Source: Polytrichum commune
Lineage: Eukaryota > Streptophyta > Polytrichopsida > Polytrichales > Polytrichaceae
Assembly: GCA_950295325.1 (NCBI GenBank)
Contig: OX485805.1
Coordinates: 38,923,501 to 38,987,500, forward strand
Direction of reading: 5' to 3'
Length of the DNA stretch: 64,000 bases
A program made the position numbers and the translations under genes. Shown here one piece after another: positions 44,018-55,146 of this stretch. Within the stretch, counting starts at the first letter, position 1. Each line of letters begins with the position of its first letter. The notes beneath the pieces were generated by a model. It was not told where the DNA came from. It did no database searches and saw nothing but the letters and a program-made list of their open reading frames with translations.

Positions 44018-44322
44018 GGGGCGCACCCCCCAAAAGTCGGTCCCTTTTTTTCTCTTCTCCCGCTGTCGAATTCGTAGAGAGAACTCTTAGTAGGAGCTGT
44101 ACTTCAAGGTTCGTGCATGCTGCCGTTCATGAGCACTTATCCATAGCATGCAAGTTCATGAGCACCTATCCACACCATGCAAGCCCACCGTGAACTTTGC
44201 AATGAGCTCAAATTCAACACACCACGCAATATCCGCCGCATTATACGCCGGATTTTGTGGTGTACTTGGGCGAACCTTCACCTTTACACTAGTGTTGGCG
44301 GGTTTTGAGTCTGACCCTATGA

Positions 44323-44965
44323 GGTTTGGGTCGACCGACCCAAACCTGTCCACTAGTGTGTTAGGGTTTATGTATGACCCTTAACAGGTTTGGGTCGGTC
44401 GGCCCAAACCCCAACCCCAGTGTGTTAGGGTTTTTGTCTGACCCTTAACAGGTTTGGGTCGACCGACCCAAACCTGTCCACTAGTGTGTTAGGGTTTATG
44501 TCTGACCCTTGTGAGGTTTGGGTCGGTCGACCCAAACCCCTACCCCAGTGTCTTAGGGTTTTTTTCCTGACCTTTATCAGGTTTGGGTCGACCAACCCAA
44601 ACCACTACATGGTGTGGGTGGATGTACTCTTGTGAGGTTTGGGTCGGTCGACCCAAACCCCTACCCCCACTGTGTTAGGGTTTTTTCCTGACCCTTATCA
44701 AGTTTGGGTCGACCGACCCAAACCCCTACGTGGTGTGGGTGGATGCACCCTTGTGAGGTTTGGGTCGGTCGACCCAAACCCCTACCCCAGTGTGTTAGGG
44801 TTTTTTCCTGACCCTTATCAAGTTTGGGTCGACCGACCCAAACCCCTACCTGGTGTGGGTGGATGTACCCTTGTGAGGTTTGGGTCGGTCGACCCAAACC
44901 CCTACCCCAGTGTGTTAGGGTTTTTTTTTTCTGACCCTTGTCAGGTTTGGGTTGACCGAGGACGA
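44323..44965. repeat. Array of ten near-palindromes in strictly alternating orientation
   Basis: Copies start near 44323, 44390, 44450, 44515, 44580, 44637, 44701, 44758, 44821 and 44878, and a truncated one near 44944. Most have 11-bp arms GGTTTGGGTCG and CGACCCAAACC around a two-base centre. The centre alternates AC, GT, AC, GT throughout, so the true unit is a dimer of about 120 bp. Linkers repeat 'tgtgttagggtttt' and 'ctgacccttatca'. One copy has GGCCC in place of GACCC (44404) and one has CAACCC (44591). Confidence 0.95.
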
Positions 44966-45527
44966 GACTTGTATGTGAGCGGTGAGCGGAGAGCGGAGAG
45001 CGGAGAGTGGCGATTTGGAGAGCGGAGAGCAGAAATGGTGTAAAAATAGGAAGATTCTATATTAAATTTAGAATTTCCTAAAAATAGTACAAGAATATAC
45101 TTAGAATATTCCAGATTATGCCAGAAATAGAAACAATTTGGGACCTATTTCCGTGGAATGTGTAGGCACTAAATAAAATAAATGCCTTGAATTTGAAATG
45201 GTCTGATTTAGTTTGGGAACCGTGAAGTGCAAAAATGATAGTAAAATTGTGATATAATAAATAAGTAGATGATGAAAACCAAGGATGATCCCAAGATGTA
45301 TAGAGACACATGATACAGTTGAGTATTGTAATCCAACATTTTGAGTTGAATAAAAATAATCCATGCGATTGTATTTATTATATTATTGAGCTGACAATCT
45401 TAAATTATTCAATGAAAATCTTAGATCACTTAGTCTATGTCGTACTCGATTAGAAACATGGATGAATAGGCACTACTTCATCGATCTATCATGTTGATGG
45501 GAGAAAGGGACACTCCTAGAGTAAATC
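44966..45527. other. Spacer 3' of the Mutator-like gene
   Basis: Short GGAGAGC tandem repeats at 44986-45030. Otherwise nothing recognised. It may contain the gene's polyadenylation region and the element end. Confidence 0.35.
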
Positions 45528-47012
45528 CTAGGTCCGATCTAAAGAGTGAGTTAAAATTCCACTCTCGAGAATTACTTTGACCTCGTTGAAGCTGAAGGTT
45601 GGCGCGTGGATGAAAAGGTCTACATCAGGATTGCGATGGCAGACCTTTAAAAGAATATAGTAAACATGCTTGTAATACGAGAATTGACTCCGCCCTCGAA
45701 AGTTGGTCATTGTCTTCTTGAACGCAGGGCATGTGCAACCCGGGAGGGAACTGATGGTGATATGGTATTGTGTCACATCGGGTGGCATCATCGAGTCTAG
45801 CGCAATGATGCAGCCATGGCCAGGGTGAGGAATCATCGTGACCAAGCGGAGTTGAGTTTTGAGGGAGTCCGAAAAGCCCATGGATAGCCGCTGCTGAGGG
45901 TTTGGACGGGTTGCGGTGCGCTTAACGAGCTTCCCTTCTCTCTTCCCAGGATACCTGTCTGCATCTGCTGGCACCGGCACGGAGTCTAGATTTGCCGGAG
46001 ACGGTGCAGTGGAAAAGAGCCTTCTGGGTGAGACTGGCACTTTCTGCGGCAGTTGGAATCCGGCCGCCTCGAGGGCCAGGATCTCACATTGCTTGAGGTT
46101 AGTGCCAAGTTTCACTGGCCAAACATCCGGAATGCTTGGTCTCTCCTGTTCCGCAGAGTATTGAACAACCCATTTGCGCTTGCTACCCTTAACGCACCTA
46201 TGGATATCATCTTAGCAGAAGAAAAACTCTGTGGTCTCTTTCACATTCCTCCTAGTGCTGTGCCATAGACCGGTGTACGTAGGGGCAGGGGTTGATTTTG
46301 CACCCCTTACGATTCTCTCAGTACACTTCTTTTTGGTGACAGCTCTCTGTGCCCAACAACATTTGGCAGAAGTCTTTGGCAACCGAGCGATGTGCCACTC
46401 CTTCACGTTCACCCTAGTCTCCTCGACGGCAGTGATGTGGCTGATCCGTCCCTCGGGGATGTGGGACGGGACGACATTGTCGGCATATGGCGCCATGGGT
46501 GCAACTTCCGGGACATTGGAATCATCCTCTTCAATAATTATGGGCATGTTAGTGGAACGAGTCCGGACAGCCCTACCAGAGCCACGGGGATGTGAGAAGT
46601 TGACCTTATCAGGTCTGTGCGACTCCTCTTCTGCTCCAAGAGGTAGATCTGCTTTCCGTTTCGTGCACCCGAATACCTCTTCCCCAGCCATGCAAGGCAC
46701 CCGGGTACAGAACTCTTCTGCTCCAAGCATGTCCATCATGGGGTCTTCGAGGACTAAAGGATTACCCGTTTGCTTCGCCCTGCGCTCTGCCAACCTTAGC
46801 TTGAGCTCTTTCTTTGTAGGGCCTGTACCGCCGACATCACCTTTCAGGAACTGGTAGTAATTGACAACCTGTAGGAAGCCTCGAACGAAGTCGTCCACGG
46901 TAGCAACATAGAGGTCGCCGCCGCTATTTCCAGACGCTTGAAGCCACTTGTTGTGTATTGATTCGGCGAGATTACATGAAGGCATTTCTGTTAGTTCTCC
47001 TTCTGTAAATTT
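45528..47012 (-). CDS. Mutator-like transposase, exon 3 (end of DDE domain and SWIM-like region), one in-frame stop
   Basis: Acceptor gtgcacgcag|AAA at 47012 joins exon 2 in phase 0 across a 95-bp intron. The exon starts KFTEGELTEMPSCNLAESIHNKW, in which NLAES matches the Mutator-like 'N..aE' block that carries the catalytic Glu. The frame runs to a TAA at 46212-46214, then continues in the same frame to 45528, so a single nonsense change separates the two parts. Near the end is GCTCPAFKKTM..SYYKHVYYILL, which fits the SWIM zinc finger (CxC..CxH) except that the third Cys is Tyr. The element is probably no longer autonomous. The region between carries a Pro/Ser-rich tail with an acidic patch (IIIEEDDSN). 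Confidence 0.75.
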
Positions 47013-47107
47013 CTGCGTGCACATAGTGGAAGCAATTATAAATTGGAGAAGAGTTGTGAAAATTACAGTGAAAGAAAAAAAAAACAACAAGTTTTGGGAC
47101 AACATAC

Positions 47108-48592
47108 CCCGGTCATGAAGCCTCCCCATTGGCGATAACGGAAATGCCAGAATGCAAGCCAGAGCTCCAGTTTGTCAAGTGCCTTCTCTGTCACTGCCCC
47201 AGCGGATACCCACCATGCACGTAGCCCGTGGTACAGGTTTTCCGCTTCGTCCATGGTCCTCGCGGTCCTATATTGGTGGCACATCTTCTTGTGCTGCTCC
47301 CAGAGTTCCTCGGGAATGTATTTCTCGGTATACTTAACCATAGATTGGGTCCAGTGAAACTGACAGGTTCTCTCCCGGTCATCCATGCGGTCCTCCTTCT
47401 TCCCGTTGCCATATATGACCCGAACTGCATTCCAATTGGCCTGGGCGCTGTCGGCCATGAAACCCTTGAAGTTGGTATCGACAACACCATTCCTCTCCAT
47501 CACAGCATTGAGATTCTTCCAAAAAACGATCTGGGCATCACAGTCCTCCGATTGCATGTCACAACTTGCAATGGTCATGACACGACAATACGTGGAGTCA
47601 TACACGTGGCATGCCATTGTGGTCCATTGTCTAACCCGTTTCACATGGTCGAACATCATCCAAGCATTCTCCAGATCTTCGCCGGGCTGCATACGCTTCA
47701 CCAAGTCTACCCCACTACCAGGCCCGACTTCCGACATCTTGAAGACAAAAACCTTGTCAAGATTAGCCCCTTGACCAGGGAATTTGTTCTCCTGAACAAA
47801 GGCCCATAAACTGATTCCACGGAGTTTGGTGATAGAGTCCATGACACCATACCTTCTGAGGTATCGGAAGCTCATGACCTTGTTGCGGATGTTCGGGGAA
47901 GCCATGTCCTTGCACCGGTCGAATACAGGAACAAGTTCCTCCAGAGTGAGCTTCTTTGGTGGCGCGTCATCGGATTGAAGAAGATAGTTGCCAATTAGAA
48001 CTTTGCTAGCCTCCAACACAAGTGCACTCTTGGTAGCCTGAGGAGTCTTCTCGATCTGTTCTTCAATTAGGCCACTGATCTCAGCCTTAGTGTCTCTGTA
48101 GTCGCCCACCTTGACAGGGTGATCGTGAGTTCCAATGTGAATGCACGCTCTTGTGTGGTTGTTTTTGCCAGCAACATAATAAATTTTCGCTCCACATGTA
48201 GCAATACATGTTGGGGGTTCTTTACATACCTTGCAAACAAGCGTAGAGTCAGATGGGGGCGCTTGATCCACTACAAAGGCTTGGAGGGTACAACCTTCAA
48301 ACTCTGTCTCGTTGACTTCGAAAATACGAGGTCGGCGGATCAAATATTCGCACTCCTTGTTGTTGCAACGCAGGTGTCCAACGCAGGCGGAAGAACGGAA
48401 GGACAAACCAAAGTCGTTTGTGATGTTGGTGGTGATGGTCTTCGTCCACACATGGCCGTCGTAACGCTTGTCCATTCCCTGCATTGACTTGGCCTGTGAC
48501 CGTGCGGCCGTATCACCAGCGGGTGGCAACTCAAATATGACGACACCATCGAACACAGCAGGAAGGTACTCTACTCTCTCGTGTCTAATCAC
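47108..48592 (-). CDS. Mutator-like transposase, exon 2 (zinc-binding N-terminus and DDE core)
   Basis: The exon ends at donor ATGACCGGG|GTATGT (47108). It starts near 48592, where ttactcag at 48594 is a candidate acceptor. An N-terminal Cys/His region (HLRCNNKECEYLI; CKVCKEPPTC; ACIHIGTHDHPV) looks like a WRKY/FLYWCH-type zinc finger, common at the start of Mutator-like transposases. The DDE core follows: VYDSTYCRVMTIAS (first Asp), FMADSAQANWNAV (second Asp), then RTCQFHWTQSM (the conserved C..H block). The third acidic residue is in exon 3. The protein would excise and reinsert elements with 9-bp target duplications. No frame damage is seen in this exon. Confidence 0.82.
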
Positions 48593-48609
48593 TGAGTAAT
48601 CTAATTTTT

Positions 48610-49212
48610 TTAGAATATTTTTTTTCCCGGCCTTCCTGCAAGTTGTTTTAGCAATGGAAATATTCTAACAGTCTCTTGGGACAAAGGATATACTTTAGGA
48701 GCATTCCCACTAACTATAACCTGAGGCGGGGGCTTGGTGGGACTGCCCTCTTCATCTGAAGAAAGTGTAATTATAGACTGAACTCTAACGTTTTCTACAA
48801 TTGGCGTGTCGAGACCGGGCTCGAGCTTGACCTTCACATCACGTGGCAGAGGAGTTTGAATGGTGCACGTAGAGGAATTACGAGGAGTGAGGATCTCAGT
48901 AGACGCAGCCATCTGAGAATCAGTGAGGCCATAAACTCGGTAACTACCTGGAGGAAGACTCCAAAACAAGTTATTGTTCTCATCTCGCTGCGATACCCGA
49001 CCAAGGGTGTATGTAAGTTCTAACGTGACAACATCAAAAATATCCTCGTCAACAATAATAGTATCCTCTCTGAAGCCGAACCGAATACTCAGACGTTGGG
49101 ACGTCACGTAAGCTAGACCGTCCTCTTGCATCCGAAAGGTAACTGGGACTCTCACACCATCTGCATAGAGGACAGCCAACCCCAAGTCTCCAATAGCAGG
49201 AATATGAGCCAT
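48610..49212 (-). CDS. Mutator-like transposase, exon 1 (N-terminal region)
   Basis: An ATG at 49212-49210 (MAHIPAIGDLGLAVLYADG) starts a frame open to 48610. The first about 100 residues look like a compact beta-rich domain (PB1-like or ubiquitin-like sequences often open these proteins, which I infer only from pattern). It is followed by a Ser/Pro-rich linker with an acidic motif (ITLSSDEEG). The donor could be CCTCAG|GTTATA at 48721 or a site further on. The join to exon 2 is not resolved because the phases of the best sites disagree. It may be a separate upstream gene, but spacing and orientation favour one gene. Confidence 0.55.
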   Translation of the reverse strand: MAHIPAIGDLGLAVLYADGVRVPVTFRMQEDGLAYVTSQRLSIRFGFREDTIIVDEDIFDVVTLELTYTLGRVSQRDENNNLFWSLPPGSYRVYGLTDSQMAASTEILTPRNSSTCTIQTPLPRDVKVKLEPGLDTPIVENVRVQSIITLSSDEEGSPTKPPPQVIVSGNAPKVYPLSQETVRIFPLLKQLAGRPGKKIF

Positions 49213-49740
49213 GATGAGGGGAATGAGCCCTTGCAGCAAGATGGAAATATGAAAGAGGATTCTAAACATTGTGGGCCATCTATATATTACAAATGGGCTG
49301 CCAACGACAACGACATGATCCACATGATGGATGAACTCTGAACGAAAGCTTCACTAATATTTTCAATATGGAAACAGCCGCCCTTGGGTCTAAAAGTGAT
49401 GGGTAACGCTGTCACGATATATATAAGTACAGCGTGCAAGTCATGGTAGACATTCTACTCGACAAGCAATTAAATTTGATTATTTGGCGCCGACTTAAAG
49501 CATGATTCATAACTAGGTCTAGAGATAGACTTGACGTTTCAAGACAGGAATAGAACGAATGACAAAGACCCAATTGGGCATTAAATATAGGACCGTCCCT
49601 CTTATGAACACTTGTATAAGATCTCGTGATACTCAGCTCCTTTGTTTTAGAATCATAAGTTATGGACTCTCGAGTGCCGTAAGATGTGTTCGGTTCAAGG
49701 GAGGATTTTGGGAATGTTGGAGTAGACATGCTCTGGAAGG
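49213..49740. other. Upstream region of the Mutator-like gene
   Basis: A TATATATAAG run at 49417-49428 could be a minus-strand promoter element or simple sequence. No terminal inverted repeat could be identified. Confidence 0.3.
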
Positions 49741-49950
49741 GTGATACCTGACATGCAAAATCATATCAAGAGAAGGAAAAAGAAAGGGAAGTTGTATTTC
49801 AGTAGCACTAAGGCATTGAAGACAAGTAGAATGGGAAGGAAGAAGGCACAACACGAAAGATACGAGACAAATGGAATTAACAAAGTTTCCCTCCCAAACG
49901 TAGAACATCTTGCCAGAAAGGTGTGTAAGGTAAGGGTTAATTTGAATTAA
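49741..49950 (+). CDS. Short basic reading frame, copy 1
   Basis: The peptide contains KRRKKKGKLYFSSTKALKT then SRMGRKK..ERYE. The second frame at 50567 has the same order of features (KRRRKALFSS, SRMRQPKQRYD). Conservation at the protein level between two diverged copies argues for a real ancestral exon. The basic N-terminus suggests a nuclear or nucleic-acid-binding peptide. The family is not recognised. Confidence 0.35.
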   Translation: MIPDMQNHIKRRKKKGKLYFSSTKALKTSRMGRKKAQHERYETNGINKVSLPNVEHLARKVCKVRVNLN

Positions 49951-50566
49951 AATTGAAAATGCAGTGGAGCAGTTACTTAAGTTAGTCATGATCATATGCC
50001 AATCCAAATTAGATATATTAATAACAAACATGAGGCTGGATGCCGAGTGACGTACTTATAAATACACCAGAGACCACGTGAACCATTTAGTGGATATAAG
50101 GGACACCCTAAAGTAAAGTGTTTCTTTTGGAGTGGAGGATTGAAATGGGCAAGGGAAGAGCATTAACCTTTAAGGAGAAGCTAGAATAAGTTAGTTTAGT
50201 TGGAAGAATATCGTCAAGGTATGGCTATACAGAATATTTCTTCCAATTAGTTTAGTTTGAATTATGTATTATCATTTGTACTATCATTTTTATTTTTATA
50301 AAACATGATATTCTTCATTTTTAGATTACTTCTGGATTATTTCTATAAATGTCATTAGACATCCGTGTCCATTCTTTTAATGTTCATTTTTATGATTCCT
50401 TATATGTTTATAGCAACTTGACTGTAATAAAAACATATCGACATTATGTGAAAAAGATTATGGGATGGAATATTAGTGTGGATGTAATACAGGCGAGACA
50501 CATACATTGATAGAGTGATGTTCACATAGGAGGGAAGTGTAGAATTTGTGAAGCCGGTTCAGTTAC

Positions 50567-50872
50567 ATGACAGGGTCCTCGCCGATAGAGTTAGTGAAAC
50601 CAAAGGCGAAGAGGAGGAGGAAGGCACTTTTCTCAAGCAGGAAGCAATTAAGGGCATCTAGGATGAGACAACCGAAACAACGATATGATAGCTTAAACAA
50701 CACAGTCAAGGCATTGGAATTCTCCCCAGACCGCACACGGTCAAGGTCTCGTATACGGAGAAGCCAGACTCACAGTGGTGAAGACATTGCTAGCAAGGAA
50801 GCTGGAGTGGGTACGACCAGACAAGTGGAGATATCACATGATCTATCGAGAATTTGCGAGACCCAGGTATGA
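50567..50872 (+). CDS. Short basic reading frame, copy 2
   Basis: This is a diverged copy of the 49741 frame with a longer C-terminal part, including an Arg/Ser segment (SPDRTRSRSRIRRS) that resembles SR-type or nuclear-targeting sequence. The alternative frame at 50775-50978 overlaps it. An exon junction between the two is possible but not shown. No family is recognised. Confidence 0.35.
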   Translation: MTGSSPIELVKPKAKRRRKALFSSRKQLRASRMRQPKQRYDSLNNTVKALEFSPDRTRSRSRIRRSQTHSGEDIASKEAGVGTTRQVEISHDLSRICETQV

Positions 50873-50979
50873 ACCTCAAGTCGATGTTAACATATATGCA
50901 CTAGAAATTAGGGGTTGTATTCGTGAGCTAGAGAAGGCAACAAGTGTGGGCCCGTTGAAGCACTCGACATCACAATGAG

Positions 50980-51600
50980 ACCGTCACAAGTGGAAGGGAG
51001 AAAGACTGCCGCGGCAGTAGACTACCATCGTTCCCCGCATTACAACGGACCTCTGAACTAGGCTTGAAGGGTTGCAGCCACGATTTAGAGCGGGGGAATG
51101 ACTCAAGGGAAGGGCAGTGGTCGCCCCGTGGAGAGGTTTGAGGTGAGAGCCCTGGGGGATGAAATTTGAACCTCGCAAATGACTTTAGATGGCTGGTTTA
51201 GGGTTGGCAAAGGGCTCCTTAGTGAGGTATGAGGTGAGAGCTGGATGATCCTTAGTAAGGTTCAAGGTGAGAGCTGGGGCGGCAGAAATTTTGGTGGCTT
51301 TGAAGGGTGGCTGGATGCTCTTAGTGTGGTTCGATGTGATAGCTTAGGGGCCAGAGATGAGAGGTGATCATATGAATTTCGGTGGCTGGATGGTCATAGT
51401 GAGGTTCGAAGTGGAAGTTGAAGCGGGCGGTGCGGTGCGGTTCGGTTCGGTTCCTTCGTTCGTTCGTTTCGTTCGTTTCTTTCTTTCTTCAGCTTTCTTT
51501 TTCAGCATCCTTAGTGAGGTTAGAGGTTAGAGCTGGGGGCAGAAATGTGAGGTTATTCTCTGATTTTTGGTGGCTTCCTAGGGTGGTTGGATGGTCCTTA
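50980..51600. repeat. Degenerate leading edge of the 170-bp satellite
   Basis: From about 51210, phrases such as 'gtgaggt.tgaggtgagagctgg' and 'ggtggctttgaagggtggctggatg' recur with irregular spacing and without the central palindrome. A short TTCGTTCG-type simple repeat lies at 51452-51490. Confidence 0.65.
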
Positions 51601-53056
51601 GTGAGGTTAGAAGTTAGAGCTAGGGGCACTGTCGGATCCGACAGACCCCTAGGGGCAGATATGGACACCTCGCTTTTGATTTTCGGGAGGTTCAAGGTGA
51701 GAGCTGGGGCAGAAATGTAAGGTTATTATCTGATTTTTGGTGGCAGCCTACTATGGCTAGATGGTCCTTAGTGAGGTTAGAAGTTAGAGCTAGGGGCACT
51801 GTCGGATCCGACAGACCCCTAGGGGCAGATATGGACACCTCGCTTTTGATTTTCGGGAGGTTAGAGGTGAGAGCTAGGGGCAGAAATGCGAGGTTATTAT
51901 CTGATTTTTGATGGCTTTCTAGGGTGGTTGGATGGTCCTTAGTGAGGTTAGAAGTTAGAACTAGGGGCACTGTCGGATCCGACAGACCCCTAGGGGCAGA
52001 TATGGACACCTCGCTTTTGATTTTCGGGAGGTTAGAGGTGAGAGCTAGGGGCAGAAATGCGAGGTTATTATCTGATTTTTGATGGCTTTCTAGGGTGGTT
52101 GGATGGTCCTTAGTGAGGTTAGAAGTTAGAACTAGGGGCACTGTCGGATCCGACAGACCCCTAGGGGCAGATATGGACACCTCGCTTTTGATTTTCGGGA
52201 GGTTAGAGGTGAGAGCTAGGGGCAGAAATGCGAGGTTATTATCTGATTTTTGATGGCTTTCTAGGGTGGTTGGATGGTCCTTAGTGAGGTTAGAAGTTAG
52301 AGCTAGGGGCACTGTCGGATCCGACAGACCCCTAGGGGCAGATATGGACACCTCGCTTTTGATTTTCGGGAGGTTCAAGGTGAGAGCTGGGCAGAAATGC
52401 GAGGTTATTATCTGATTTTTGGTGGTTTCCTAGTGTGGCTGCGTAGTCTTTAGTGAGGTTAGAAGTTAGAGCTAGGGCACTGTTGGATCCGACAGACCCC
52501 TAGGGGTAGATACGGGCACATCGTTTTTATTTTTCGGGAGGTTAGAGGTGAGAGCTAGGGGCAGAAATGCGAGGTTATTATCTGATTTTTGATGGCTTCC
52601 TAGGGTGGTTGGATAGTCCTTAGTGAGGTTAGAAGTTAGAGCTAGGGGCACTGTCGGATCCGACAGACCCCTAGGGGCAGATATGGGCACCTCGCTTTTA
52701 ATTTTCGGGAGGTTCAAGGTGAGAGCTGGGGGCAGAAATGTGAGGTTATTCTCTGATTTTTGGTGGCTTCCTAGTGGCTAGATGGTCCTTAGTGAGGTTA
52801 GAAGTTAGAGCTAGGGGCACTGTCGGATCCGACAGACCCCTAGGGGCAGATATGGGCACCTCGCTTTTGATTTTCGGGAGGTTCAAGGTGAGAGCTGGGG
52901 GCAGAAATGCAAGGTTACTATCTGATTTTGGGTGGCTTCCTAGGGTGGTGGATGGTCCTTAGTGAGGTTAGAAGTTAGAGCTAGGGGCACTGTCGGATCC
53001 GACAGACCCCTAGGGGCAGATATGGGCACCTCGCTTTTGATTTTCGGGAGGTTCAA
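51600..53056 (+). repeat. 170-bp satellite, block 1 (nine units with a hairpin each)
   Basis: 'gtcggatccgacag' or a close variant is at 51631, 51801, 51972, 52143, 52314, 52482, 52653, 52822 and 52992, spacing 168-171 bp. Each unit includes the dyad CTAGGGG..CCCCTAG around the 16-bp palindrome CTGTCGGATCCGACAG. Where successive units are 171 bp, a minus-strand frame with a 57-residue repeat stays open (52378-51692). The frame is lost wherever unit length changes, so it is not called a gene. The last five bases of the block (53052-53056, TTCAA) are the target duplication of the next element. Confidence 0.95.
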
Positions 53057-54029
53057 TGTCGCGCACCCCTCCATGAGGAGTGCCCGAAACACCATGGGCA
53101 CAAGGGGGACCCCGGAGTGACACCCGGGACTTGTGGCGCCGTTGGCGAGAGGGCCCAAGTGATCCTAGTGTGGGTGAGGGCCCCGGGCGTTGGGAACGCC
53201 TCCCAGCCACGGAGACTAGGAGGCACTAGGGTAAGGCCATGAGCTATGCGTAGCTCATGGCGTGGTGATTCTAGAATGCTCAAGAACACCTCAATCTGAC
53301 GTGTGAGCTAGGAGTTATGGCCATTTGAGTGGGGCGCTGTCCCGGGACAGCGCCCTGGTACTGCAGTGCCTGGGAGTGATTCCCGGGACTGCCAAGGTTC
53401 AAACAGGCATAACTTCCTCAGCACTTGCCCGAATGGGGCAAGTGAGGAGTCCATCGGCATCTACGTGAAGCGTAGATGAGGATGGAGTGGTTGGTTGTTA
53501 AGATCAGACACCAAACAAGGAAGTTATGATGGTCTGAAGCTGCTAGGGGCTTCTAGGCCCAGCAGCTAAGGGAAAATGTCCACTTGGCCCCAACTCTTGG
53601 TAGAGAGACAAGAGGTCTCTTGACGGTGGGGTAGGGGTCCCGCGTAGAGTCCTAGAGGCGTATATGGGTGAGGTGGTGTGGCCTCACCCACCCGAGGCCG
53701 AACGGCAAGGCTTCCATGGGCATTGGCCCATTGTGAGGCCATAGTTGCCTAGTATGGTTCGGGTTGTTGTAGTGTTGCTCCGGCAATGCGATGATCAACA
53801 TGGGATTGGACTTCCATGGATGGAAGTCCACATCTAGGAATGGGTTACCGATTAAGGGGTGAGTCCCGAAAGCAAAGTAGGAGGGTTGGTTCCCTCCTAT
53901 GAACTATAAGGTCCGGGGTAGGAGGAGCTAATCATTAGCATGGCGGAATGCGAATGGTTAGCGCTCGTAACCTTTGCTAGAATTGAAAATTGGCAAGATT
54001 GTGAAGGGGGGCTAGCAAGGGTTGCGACA
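53057..54029 (+). repeat. 5' LTR
   Basis: TG..CA boundaries (TGTCGC..GCGACA), 973 bp. It contains the perfect palindrome GGGCGCTGTCCC plus its complement at about 53333-53356. It has a TATA-like GTATATGGG near 53660. Other copies in this window are a solo LTR (38664-39618) and a partial inverted copy (63877-64000). Confidence 0.95.
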
Positions 54030-54031
54030 CG

Positions 54032-54043
54032 TGGTATCAGAGC
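54032..54043 (+). promoter_or_regulatory. Primer-binding site
   Basis: TGGTATCAGAGC, two bases after the 5' LTR, complementary to the 3' end of plant initiator methionine tRNA. Confidence 0.92.
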
Positions 54044-55145
54044 AGGGTTCCAAGTTTTGAGCTCGCACTTTGAGGGAAACATGGCTATCAAAAATGCGGG
54101 TTATGATGGTGAGCCCGGGGTTTCCAAAAGGTTGTGAGGCTCAAATTGGAACAAGGATCATGTGCAAGTGGAATTTGACCATACCATTGGTTCTAATGAC
54201 AATGGTGGGCATGAGGGTGGATTTGGTAAGGAAAATGGAGGAGTGCTTTGAAAGGGCTCCATCAAACCTCAAAAAACATTTGGGGCCTAGAATACCGAAA
54301 GCACCCAAAACCTTGGAGGGCATTAATGTTGGATTGAAATTCCAATTCGAAATGCTTGGAAGGTATTGATGTTGGAATGAATTTGGTGCTAATGAGGCAC
54401 CCGGGGCCTCTTAAGGCCTATGTGCGCTATTCAAATGCACAAATGAAGGATACACCTAAAACGGACGAGCTTTCTAAGAAATGCATCGTTTTAGGTGGGA
54501 TTTTAAAAGCGGGTGGTGGATGCCTTGTTTAAGTCCCTAAGGCTTCTTGAGGACATGGTGGGGACCATCAAGTTTGCAAGAGCATTGAAGCCGATGGTCC
54601 CAAAGAGAAGTTTGGCGGCGCATCACCACAAGTGGCTTTAGCCAAAGTAGGTCCCAAAGAAATGAGTGCAAATTGTTTGGTCCATTTTACTTAGGCAAAA
54701 CATGTTGGTGCCGCGGACGGAATGTTGAAAGGTGGCTTTATGCTTCGAAAGCAAATCATACTTGTGCCACGGACGGAATGTTGGGAGGTGGGTTTGTCCT
54801 ACCAAGGCAATTCATGTTCGTGCCGCGGATGGAGTGTGGGAAGGTGGCTTTGTGCTACCAAGGCAAAACATGTTTGTTTTGCGGACAAGCTATTAGAAAT
54901 TGGTTTTGTGGCACCAACCCAATTTGTCCCGCGGACGAAATGTTTAAAGTTGGCTTTGCGGACCAAGCCAAGCCAAGTTGCCGAGGACCGAATGTAAGAC
55001 GATGGCATTGTGGCCAAGGCTAGTAGCCTTAAGCCAAGGCCAAATCTTTTGTACCTTGAGGCTCAATGAATGGGAGAAATGTCTCATGTGTTGCCAAAGA
55101 GGCTACCATTCCTTCTTGAGCCCAAAATTCACAAGGGAGTTGGGG
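54044..55145 (+). pseudogene. Gag region remnant with a 55-bp tandem repeat
   Basis: No long open frame. From 54660 to 54975 a unit of about 55 bp with 'cgcggacggaatgtt' recurs near 54712, 54768, 54823, 54879 and 54930. Translations include paired Cys and His-poor segments (TCLFCGQ) that may be relics of a zinc-knuckle region. It is a gag derivative by position only. Confidence 0.55.
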
Positions 55146-55146
55146 C

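Noticed and set aside
51692-52378. 228-codon minus-strand frame with a 57-residue repeat
   Set aside because: It exists only where satellite units are exactly 171 bp (divisible by 3) and closes where units are 168-170 bp. It is a property of the satellite.
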